Assembly: GCA_037783545.1 (NCBI GenBank)
Contig: JBBELK010000068.1
Location: 868,001 to 932,000 of the forward strand
DNA length: 64,000 nucleotides
Source of the DNA: Henricia sp. BOLD:AAB3569
Lineage: Eukaryota > Echinodermata > Asteroidea > Spinulosida > Echinasteridae
Direction: 5' to 3'
Made by a program: the position numbers and the translations under genes. Below the pieces are notes generated by a model, which was given only the letters and a program-made list of their open reading frames with translations, did no database searches and was not told the DNA's origin. Below are positions 12,401 through 24,400 of the stretch, in pieces; positions within the stretch are counted from its first letter, which is position 1; the number at the start of each line of letters is the position of its first letter.

Positions 12401-15400
12401 TATTAAAATAACAAAAATCTGCCCTCTGTCATGGCTGCCGGTGTAAAGGGTGTATAGGCATGTATACCTTTGCCAACGCACCACTCCATGAGCAAGAGTA
12501 GCCTGGTGTTACCCTGGCATGTCATGTAGTCTTGGAGACACAGTGGTGCCACGGTGCACATTGCAGCCATAGCATGGAGCTGGATTTCCTCAAACTGTGC
12601 TGGCGACCACTCCTGGGGTTGCGACACCGGCTCGTTGCCTCGGACGTACGAGAAGAGCGCGAGAAGGACGTGGCCTTCGGATAGCAGCTGATAGTCGGGA
12701 TAAGTGAGATGGGATAAATGTTAGACTTCAAGAAAGGCCCAATATATCATCTGCAAGATAAAACCTTTTTTTTATGGATTCAGAAAAAAAATATTAAAAA
12801 CTATACTGCAGAAATTTCAGCTACATAAATGCATCAATGCTTCAGAAAATCCTTCAAAATCCATGCATGGTTTTTGTGCTAAAATAAGTGAGTGGTAAAA
12901 AAGTGTGTGCACACTTTTGTTCAAAACCAGCTTCAGTTGTCAAAGATATATTGTCCATGCATTTTGGGTGTGGCACCTTGAAAACTATTTTTGTTTTCTT
13001 GAATTGATATTTTTCTAGAAACATGAAAGTTATTCACTTTCAAATGAGTCATAAAATAATTAAATAAATAAAACAAACAAACAAAATCGACCAACGTTTA
13101 GTAATCGAACAATTACTGTCAATATTTTGAATTCTTGGTGATCCACCAATAATTCAACTCACAGTAAGGCGTAGACTTGCCCGCAATTTGGAACAGCCTT
13201 AGTGCACACCTTAGAACTATGTCTTCTTTGAGCTCATTCAAATCGGCACTTCGCCAAACATACACATAATATTCACATCAACTTCAAGTGAGAAATGCTA
13301 ATTTACGGAGTCGTATGACTTGGTTGCCATAAAATCAAACTTTAATTTTGGAGCCGGAGGGGAATTTTCCCATTTTAAATTTTTTTTCTCTTAAAAAGAG
13401 TTTTTGCGGGTTTTTTGCCCTTCCCGTAATTAGCGTAAATGTTAGTGTCACATGCATGTATAATAATTACTTGTGATGTTGTTCTTCTGTAACCATTAGA
13501 ACTATGTCTTCTTTGAGCTCATTCAAATCGGCACTTCGCCAAACATACACATAATATTCACATCAACTTCAAGTGAGAAATGCTAATTTACGGAGTCGTA
13601 TGACTTGGTTGCCATAAAATCAAACTTTAATTTTGGAGCCGGAGGGGAATTTTCCCATTTTAAATTTTTTTTCTCTTAAAAAGAGTTTTTGCGGGTTTTT
13701 TGCCCTTCCCGTAATTAGCGTAAATTTTAGTGTCACATGCATGTATAATAATTACTTGTGATGTTGTTCTTCTGTAACCATTAGTTTTTTGATGTTGTAG
13801 TTGTTGTACAAATGTATCTTATTCCAGTTTGTTAGTAATTATGAAGTTGTTCAATTTAGTATATTTGTTCTATGTGTGTTTGCAGGGCCCCAATGGAAAC
13901 CAGTTTTTGTAAACTGTTTGGGCACACCCTGGGTAAATAAATGGAATAAATAAATAAATAAGTCTGACTTCATGTGATTGGTCTGTAATGTGCAGCGTAA
14001 CCCTCTGGACTAGTGGCCTGTCTAATCTGTTTTCTTTCTTCCGAGACAGAAGAAAAGAGATTAGACAGGCCACTAGTCAAGAGGGCGCACTATACGATGC
14101 GCATTACAGACCAAACACGGAAAGTCAGACTTGGGCAAGTCTAAGTAAGGCGCAGAAACGGCCGTTTTTTCACAGGGTTGCCAATGTCTATGATGTTTTT
14201 TCAATAAAATGAAGTAAATGCTTTAAAAATTCATCTTGAAAAGAAATAAATTCATGTCATGTTTGTTACCGTTGCTATCAACACTTTGAGTAAGGTTTTT
14301 CTTGTCAACTCATAAGTTAAAATCTTGGGTCATTGCAGATTATCTAATGGGACAATCCAAATTTTCTGCTTTACAAAGTCTGTAAAGATCAACTATTGAA
14401 AGTAACGATGCTTTATACTTCCAACTAAACTACTGGTATACCACACTACAATGAATCATACAGCACTGATTCATTTTTGTAATGATTTATCAAGTAACTG
14501 ACTTTGATACTTACGGGAATCATTGAGACATCTTTAGACAGCACAATGATAATGTTAATTAAGAGCTTCTTCAGTTCAAAATCCTCGGTACTCTGAGGAA
14601 CAGATAAAGCATAAAAGATCAAAAATCATCTCGGGCGCGGATCAAGGTGCTCCGACACCAACAAATATAATGTAATGCATTTTTGGTGTGTCCGCCTGTC
14701 CGAAACAAGCAGACATAAAAATCTGATGGGCAAAACCCCCTCCTGGAAAAATTCCTGGATCTGCCCCTGCATCTAGATCAAGAATTTCAAACATCCCCAA
14801 GAAAAAGTGATTTAATTCAATAATAAGGAAATAACAGTGTGTTTAGCCACTCTTAAACTGTGTGTTTAATACCGGTTGGGGAACTGGAGGCCGATTCCCA
14901 TTCATAAATACCTTTTGGTGTAAATCAGAAAAAATCCCAAAATTCTTTGACAATAAATGTCGCAGTTTGCCCATTTTGCAGAGTCGTGCCTGTTGTTCAA
15001 AGTGCGGTGCGTCGAGTTGTTTTTGTCCGATCGCACACAAGGCTGGGTAAACTACACTGCATGAAATTTGCTTTCAGGCATGTGCGGTTTTTGTGTGCAT
15101 GTGCGGTTTTTGTGTGCATGCGCGTGTACCAAACGCGCTGAAACTGACTAGGGCGCTGCCGCAGGCCAGGCTAAAAAAGTGTTTAAGACTGGCCGGGCCT
15201 TTATCGTTTGTTTAAGACTGGCCACGTGACGTCCTCTTAGCCAATAGGGATGCGTAAACTGTGTAAGGTATTTATGAATTTCAAATAAATTATGGACAAG
15301 ACATGAGCTACTCAAATTATTTTTAAATTATTTCTGGTACTGAAACCAAGGATTCCTCAAAAGTGCTTGAGGAGCTGTACGTAGCTCGTAAGCCTGAAGA

Positions 15401-18400
15401 AACCTGTGAAGAGAAGACGACGAAGAAATGGTCAGTTTTAGAGGTTGGAGGGAAAACCCTGACACACAATTCCGTATGGGGAAACCCACAGAATCAAGCA
15501 GGGACCGAGAACCCAATCCACATACTGACCCTGACGGGATTCAAACCAGGGCACGGAGGTGGAAGGCGAGGAGAGTACGTCATAGAATTATTACTAATGA
15601 TTCTTTTTGGTATTGAAACTCAAAAATTCCTTGCAAACCTGAAAAAAAACCTGTGAAGAGAAGACGAAGTAGTAACATTGATCTGACTTACTGTGCCAAG
15701 TTTCAGATGTCGGACGAGCGCATTATGGCTGCGGACCTCTTGAAACGTAGCAAATAGAATCAACTGCTTGGCAAAACCTGTTTCCTGTTGGGAAAAAATA
15801 ATAATGTACAGTTGAAGTCAGAAGTATAAATGGGTCTGTCCACAGTAATGGGGTACATTTCTGTAACATTCAAGATCTTAGGTCCCAGTTCACTTCAAAT
15901 GTCTTAATTTTATCTTTAAATTATCAAGCTAAACTTAGGAAATAACTTTTTCACCAAGGAGTAAGAAAAATAGTCCTACAACATACATTTGTGAAAACCT
16001 CGTGCACAAATTTTCCTATTACGCATGTAACAAAGACGAAAAAAAAATGTCACAAAATTGTCTGTCCACGTTACCTACGTAATAGGAAAATTTGTACACT
16101 TGCTTTTCAAAAATGTATGTTGTGGCTGCAATTTCTTACCTTTGTGGGCAAAAGTTATCTCCTGAGAACAAAACAAGGACATTTCTTTAATTCTGAGATA
16201 AACTAAAGACATCTGAAAGGAATTATTGACTTATTTTTCAAATGTACCCCATTACTGTGGACAGACCCAAATACATGTACACCACTACCATCATCACCCA
16301 AAATGGTAAACAGGACTACCTGAACCATTGCAAGGTGTGCAAGCTATGTTTTAAGTAGTGCATGCACGTGAGGAATTCCACAAAATCAAGAATTTAGTAA
16401 AGACTGTTACAAAAATAGTGTGAGCACACCAGTTTTAACACTTGGTTGCATATAATAAATTATAATAATTACATTTATATAGCGCGCATTCCATATAAAT
16501 ATGTTCATGTGCGCTGCACATTTTAAAACAAAACTAATTACATCATCGTTACTTAATTAAGATTAAAAATCATAAATCAAAGGCAAGTTTAAAAAGATAC
16601 GTTTTAACTTCGATTTTGAACTTCTCAAGACTCCTAAGATTTCTGATGTGACCTGGAAGTTTGTTCCATAGTTTAGGGGCAGCGGTCTGAAAAGCACAAT
16701 CTCCTAATGAAACTTTACATTTAACATTCTCCGGAGTCAGTAACACACTATTCATTGAACGAAGACTATATATAGCATACAGTTGTATTTATACTTCTGA
16801 CTTCAACTGTACATGGTACAGCGCTCTATGCGTGGCGACTACACTTGCACAAGTTTGCTTTGCAAAATTACTGAATCAATTGAGGGCGCTCGTTAAAATA
16901 ATATGGCCTGCTGGAAGGGCAAAAAAAGCGGAAAATAAAATGTGGATTGCGGAGCACACAACAAAAATAAAAATCGGAGATTTCACAATGAAAAACAGAA
17001 AACTCTCAAATCCGGATGCGTCGCTAAAATTCCGGAAATCCGGAAAAATCCAGACAAATCTCACCCCTGCAATAAATGAGAATGAACACACACAAAGGAA
17101 TGATTTGAAAGCTTGTGACTTAAAATAAGACCTAGTGGCTTGTGAAAGACTTGTGAAGCATGAGGGGGCTTGTGACAGACTCAAATACAGCCCTGAGAGG
17201 AGAATAGCACTTAGAATAGACTGAGAATGTGATTTTTCTAAGCAATGTACATCTAAAATCATAAGTTTCCAAAAATTTACTTATTGTGATGATAGTTGTC
17301 ATTCCTCTTGATTTAATAGACCGTATTCCTGAACGCGTGAGGGCGCTCGAACACGGTGATTTAGGGGAAAATGTCCATAGACGACAGTAGAAAAGTGGGG
17401 GTACGTGCATACGTACGTGGGGAAAAGTCGCGTACGCGGAACGCGCAGGCCCGTGGCGCGCGCACAGATTTCCATTTAAAATAAACGTTTGGAAGGCGTG
17501 CGCGTGTTCGAACATAACGCGCGATGGGCGCGGACCACTTGACAGCGCCCTCACGCGTTCAGGAATACGGCCTATTGCAAACTTACAATAAATGGAGCTT
17601 GTGGACAAACTGTTGCAATCAGAGTCGCTATAACCAACAGGTCGTTCCTGAAGAGAAAAATTTAAAACATTATTATTATTATTATTATTATTTCTTTCTG
17701 GTATTCATACCAAGGATTCCTCAATAGTGCTCATTGCACTGTCACTCGTAAGCGTGAGGAAACCTATGAAGAATTAGAATTAGAAATGGCCAGAGACACC
17801 GGGGATGATCCCCCTTGCTCTTCACGAAAGAATCCTCTGGGATCTTTAGAGTGCGTTACCATTACCTAACAAACTGGACCAACGGCTTTACATCCCTTCC
17901 GAAGGATGGAGCAAGTGTGGTTGAGTGCCTTGCCCAAGGGCACAGGTACCGTAGCCGTGGGGAGGTTCGAACCTGCAACCCCAAGTTTTCACCTATGACT
18001 GCGAGTCAACGACCTAAACCGCTCGGCCACGGTACCCCAATTGGTGGTTTTTTGACGATATCCTTGATAATATACGGAATGAGCACATGAAATTTCAGAC
18101 TGGTGATGAGAAAAATATGACAAATGGTATGGTATCAAAATCTTGACACCCGTGTGAAAATTGGGGGTGCTCAAAAATCTGATCTGGACACGCTCCTTTA
18201 AAGAGATTGTCAATTGTTTTATAATAAACGAAGGCACGACCGGCCGATGAACTTACCGTAGTTGACGATCATAATGGCTGAAACCAGATGTCATCTGCTG
18301 TGAAAAGGCATCTTGGAGAGCTCTGCATAAAGCACACAAATTTTCCAATGTCTGTACTACTTTGCTGTATTCTTCTTTGCAGACTACATTTTACAGTGAA

Positions 18401-21400
18401 GGAATTTCACGCAGGCCTTGGCTTCAATAGGGAGGTTTAGATATGTATGTAAAACGCGAATGTGAACGCGAAATTCTTTCAGCACAGGTCATATCACGAG
18501 GAGGCCCTAGAAGCCAGGCACGAATCTTGGTCACAGCAACAAAGTTATCTCGCCACGGAAGTCACAGATGTGGGGTTTTTGTTTTCATCTGCTCTCAGAT
18601 CTCATAAGAAGAATGATCAAGTGCATCTAAACCTCCCTAATTTCTCCAAGACCTAGCACCAAATTTCCCTCCTGCCATGTTAAAAAGTATTTTTTTCCCC
18701 TTAAATTTATGGAAATGACAGAAAAATTTATCAAACCCAAGACCAGAACAAGAGAGGCTGTGGCCTGGGGCCAATTTCATAAAACATGTTAGCACCTGAT
18801 TTCTGATTAAGTAGAGCTCTCTCTATTTCATAAAACTGTCTAAGCACTAGCAAACCAAACCGCATGCTAACACGATGCCATATTTTTTTCTTCGCAATAC
18901 TCGGCAAAATTCCAACAGATACACAACTTTCAGCTGTTGTTGAAATATCGCAGTCAGCGACAGGCAAGGGTCGTCTGTGGTAGTGATAATCATCCCAAAT
19001 TGGAAACCATATAAATGATGGTACTTGAAAATTTTGACGTTGACTTATGAAGGCAAACGATGAATGTGTTCCAACAAAACAGACGACAGCGTTGCGCACG
19101 CACTCTCTACGCGCGCTTAGAACAACAAGCTTTATGAAATAGGCCCTTGCTTGAGCAAATTTTTGTGCTATGCTTAATCCAAAAATTGGCCCGTTTGCTT
19201 CAATGGCCTCCATGAAATTCCTTCCCTCCTACAAAAAAACCGCTAACATTGCAAAATTAAAAAGAGTAATTTGCCACGGGACACCTGCCTCGGACAAGAA
19301 AATTCCCAAATTATACCCTTTTAAAACCTCACATTTGGAGCTTTGCGTTTTACAATTATAAAATGTATCACAATACTGGCTCACACCAAATTCCCTCCAC
19401 ATTGCATTTACTCCAGGCGACGCGAGTCAAATTTACGCACAATAACATGTGAAAAAAGGACAATGTAAATCCACTTTGAGATCTTTAGTCTTACTTGACA
19501 CAGATGAAAGAGCTGAGTTGCTGGGCCACTTCGTCCCGATTGCCGTGCTCAAGGAGATTCCACAGGATCTCAATGGAGCGGAAGAGTAATCTGCCAATCA
19601 ACCAATAAACTTAGAGATGTTAGAACTTGCACCTAGGCTATAAATTGAAATTGGGGACTTGTTTATCTTTTTCTAATACATCTGGAATTTTATTACAGCT
19701 GAATATCAGGGTCGAGTGAACTAGTGCATCAAAATTGGTCATGGGGTCGAATATCGGCTAGCCCACATCCATTGTGCATGTTCACTTGGTCAGGGTGCTT
19801 TGCCAAAAATTGCCCCTTTCCACACAGAAATAAATGGGTACCTGTGAGGGTATGTGTTTGGTTCGATGACGAGTGCATAACAGGCAGCAGGTGTGGTATA
19901 CTCCCCAGGGAGCTGAGGTTAAATTATGAAATTCTATTATTCCACTTTTTTTAAATGGGTTTAATGAACTTCAATTCACAGCCCGTAGGCTGAATTGCAT
20001 GAAGCTTACAATTATGTTCCACCTAAACATTGAGATACATAGGTGGGTGGCGCCATTGGCAGCCGTCGGCCAGAGACACCGGAGAATCCCCTTACTCTTC
20101 ATGAAAGAGTGCTCTGGGATCTTTTAAGTGCATTACACAACACACTGGACCAAAGGCTTTAAATACATCCCTTCCGAAGGATGGAGCAAGTGTGTTTAAG
20201 TGCCTTGCTCAATGGCACAAGTACCACGGCCGGGTATCAAACCCGCAACCCCAAGTTTTCACCCGAGTGTTGCGAGTCAGTGACCCAAATCACTTGGCCA
20301 CGGTACCCCACCCACTCTGCCACGGGTAATACTGTGTAGCGGCATGATGTATGCACTATTATAAATATTTAATTATTAGATATAAATTATTAGATAACTA
20401 TTTTGTTAAAGTTTTTACGTACAACTCCCGCATCGCAATTTTATGGCAATACACAAAATGTTTTTTGTATTTTGGGTAGACTTTTTGCACTGTCGGCCAT
20501 GACATGGGGCAAGTTTTCACAACAGATCCACAAAGTGCCTACTCATGCATGATGCACGGTAACAATGTGACTGCCCCCCATCATGGCCGCCCGTGCAAAG
20601 GGTCCCATAGTTGCTGCTCCAACTTGCACTACCAGTATGAGCCATGTGACAATACATGTACATGTACATGTGCACACAGTCGCGCATTACATACGCACTG
20701 TGGACGTTTCTTTGTATTCGTGCACTTAAGAGAATTGGTCGGAAAGACGTTGTTTTCTCCAAATTCTTCCCTCATCCACCCCAATGTTTTCCTAATCCAT
20801 GTTTCTAAACTTTACTCCTGAACCCTAACCTTTTTTTTAACCCTCCACCCCCACCCTAACCCCTTTTCCCAAGTTTGGTCAACCTGACTGTGGACTTGAG
20901 CGAACGAGTGCAAGTCCACAATCCGTCACTTTTTCCCGCAAATTGTGGACTTTAATGGGTTTCGAGTCCACAGTGTAACCGCAATGCCCACACACCTCAT
21001 CTTGTGTGCGATGTAACGTAAGCCACATACCTGCCTGTTGGTTCTGGATCGTTCATGCGACTGCAGATTCGGCTAGCGGCCTCTGCACCAAGCATCTTAT
21101 TACAGTTGGGTGCAGAGAATGCAGACAGGTTCTGCAGCAGGTCCAGAATGTGGAGTTTGACATCAATGTCTTGTTCAAGGAGGGCTAGAGACTGGAAAAT
21201 GTAGAAACAAACAGCTGAATTTAGTATGAAGACAAAGGCAGAGAGGTTAAGCCTTGCAATTATGCACAGGTAGATGTTGAATTAAACCAACAATGTCAAA
21301 AAAAGTCAAGGGTGTTCAAGAATGTGGCTGAATACACGTTTGTGTGCGTGTGCGCCAAGGATCTGCAGCCTGGTGTCTTCACATAAACCTTGAATAACGC

Positions 21401-24400
21401 ATTATTTGGTTTGGTGGCTAATCACCATTAAAATGTTGGGACTTAAAAAAAAAAATTGAATATTCGTTTTTGATTTTGCAATTCGGTTTCACATTTGAAA
21501 ACCAAAAACTAAATGAAAACAAAAATCGATCGTCCATTTTTAATTGGAAACGACATTAAGAAAACGCCCATGAAGGCAGTTTACGGAAGTTGCGTTTATT
21601 CAAACAAAAACAGTACCAAATTATTTTAGCCAGTTTGCCAAGATTGTTCAAGATTGCAGCAACGCTACCAAACATAAAAGGTACATCTTTTGCACGTAGA
21701 CTCGCCATGCGTGGGCGGTGCGATCTTGATTGTTACTTTGATGTTGTGAAATCGGAGGATCTCATAATCCGAATATTTGGTTTTTGAGTATAAATCTGTA
21801 TAGGTGATTTCTTTTAGGGATACTGACCCGTTAAGCACAATGTCCACAGTTTGAATCCCCTGTGGAGCCAAGTTTTCCCAAACTCACAGTTCTATTTGGA
21901 TTTAGAGAATGCATTGTTCCGAGATTGCCCAATTAACACCACTCCCCCTTGGATATTGTTGCTATGCCTCACATGCTATCGTCTAAATGTCCACACACAC
22001 TGCACAAACCAATGGGACTTTCAACGGAAAGCACAGATTCATTGGAGAATTCATGTTTCAGGGTCGACAGTTACTGTAGCACGCACTTAGTAAAAGGCCA
22101 GTGATACAGAGATGTCATATATTCATAAAAATTTGCTTTCTCACCTTCGAACAGCGAATCGCCCGGCCTTGAAACCAAAAATTTACCCGGAACACCGCAT
22201 ACAACATATGGGCAGAATATCGTGTGATGTTGGTTTGTGAGGCAATGCACTTTGACATATGTGGGCACTGTCTGCTAGCTCTGTTGTGATTGGTCGGCGG
22301 GTTCGGTTGATTGACAGGTCGGAACTATGCATTCCGGTTTCTCCCAACACTAGCTATATAGTACATACCTTGACTAACGTCTCAGCCACGTCACTCTTCT
22401 CCACCATCGCCATGTTATAAGCTCTGGAAGCAGGCTGGTGGTCCTGCACTTTGCGTTTGGGCAGCTCATTGCTGAAAATGTTGAGAAGGGTTGACGCAAG
22501 CTGAAGCCGAACATCCTTGCTGGGGACTCGCATCAGGTAACCTTAGGAATGGATTTTTTGTAAAGAATGTTTAAGGGGAGACCTTGTGTGTAAAACATAT
22601 GAGACTGGCTGTAAAATTTCTAAGTGTTTTATGAGAAAATCTTTAATTTTTCCCACTCCTAAATTTGGGTTTTTCTATCTATGGTTAATGAGTAATTTTA
22701 AAGAAAAGAATTTATGATCAACTTCTCAACTCTTACTGTTTAAAGCCTCAATACATCAATTTTACTTCACAAGTTGACAAGAACAAAATGACATGCACAA
22801 TTATTCAACGCTTGGCAACGGGTGCAAACTAGGCTTAGGTGACTCCAGCATCTTTAGAGTCGACTCCGATTCCAAAGAGGAATCAATTCCATTTTACATG
22901 GGAAAACATTTAAAGGCAGAGGCTCGTCAGCAATGTGCGCGAGCCAAATTCATGCCACGAAATATGCAGCTCCATGCCTTTGCTATGGAGCTGCATATAT
23001 CGTGGCACAAATTTGGCGTGTGCGCATTGCTGACAAGCCTCTACCTTTAATATACCGAGTGTGTACATTGACGATACTATATATTTTACAGACGACGATT
23101 AGTAGCACCGAACGGCACCAAACGTCCATAAAATGATGCTTGCCTGTGCCACACACACACGTTCCAAGTAATGTTCAAGAAATGATCAGACTGAATGTGC
23201 TTGCACAAATCGAGTGTCTTAGCTTCGGAATTGCTAGGTAATTTGTGGGATCGGAAAGCTTTCAATCAAAATTGAATCTTAGATGAAAGGGAATTTATTC
23301 AAACTGAGAATCAATCCCAAATGTACGACTTGTTTATCTTACCCAATTGTGAGATGGATTCTACAACAATCTGCGAGTAGGCCGTGGCATCAGACGTTTT
23401 CTCCTTTAAAAATGGTAAGCTGGGGGAGGGGGAAGGGGAAACACAAAATGAATTCAATTACTAGTAGTCAGCATCACTTTACAAGCTTAATGTGAATTTC
23501 ATTTGTGACTGTAGAGAATCCGCATCTAGAAATATGTAATGTTTGTATGTGTACCATGTAAATGTACGTATGCACTTAACCCATTAGTCCTCATCAAAGT
23601 GCCTAAAACCGCCCAGCAGCTTTCTCCTCAAAGTGCCCAAAACCACCCTGTATTTCTTCCATGTTCAACTCAGTGAAATTCAAGTTTCTGCAAACATACC
23701 CTCGATTGATAGGCATGTACTCATAGCTTGACTCATGCTCTTTCAAATCTTGTGTTCATTAAATTAAAGGTAGCTACTTTTGGTTAACTGGTTATTGACC
23801 TTGAAAAAGAAAATTACTGAAAAGCTCCGAGGAGTAAAAAAGACAAAACTGTAAGTGCTATTAGGTGTAAGTCTCGTGTTTTTGAAGGATAACGCTGAAT
23901 GAGTTTATCTGTTAATTTCCCGTGCATAGGAACTACTGTAAAAAACAAACAAACAAACAAAAACAATAAAGGTTCCAACTCCAACCTAATAATTTTTAGT
24001 GTATCCAACATAGGTCTGATGTAGAGCGAGTGGTCCAGGACTCGGTCCGCACACACATTTAGGATCTTGAAGACTTGCACAAGGTCTTTCATGAGCTGGT
24101 GGTGTCAGTGTCAAGGTCAAGTAGTATTTGTGTCACACACTTATTTTAAACTCTTTGGACCACGTTTCTGAGCTAGTATTTTGCTTGTCCTTCAGAAAGG
24201 TTCTCTAGGTTAAGCACTGGGTCACCTCTGGGATGGACAATAGGCGTGTTTCTATTGAGACGCATTTACCGGATAATACCAGTAAAGACAGAAAATTTGG
24301 TCAACAGAAACGGGTCTTACTTCCGCTATTTTCCAGTAAATAGCAAAGAGAATTTTCCCTGGCAATTTTCCTTTTTGAGGAAGGAAAATGCCCGGGAATC

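Larger units (their letters stand above)
15809..16809. mobile_element. Tc1-like non-autonomous element carrying two nested insertions
   Basis: Ends CAGTTGAAGTCAGAAGTATA and TATACTTCTGACTTCAACTG, each flanked by TA, match the typical Tc1/mariner terminal sequence. An uninterrupted 260-bp relative lies at 60078-60337. Compared with it, this copy has gained a 437-bp MITE (15832-16268) and a 322-bp LINE fragment (16453-16774). Confidence 0.85.

Noticed and set aside
16876..17608. Two long minus-strand open frames (128 and 158 codons)
   Set aside because: They overlap CFAP69 intron 10, exon 10 and a TIR element in a frame different from the gene.
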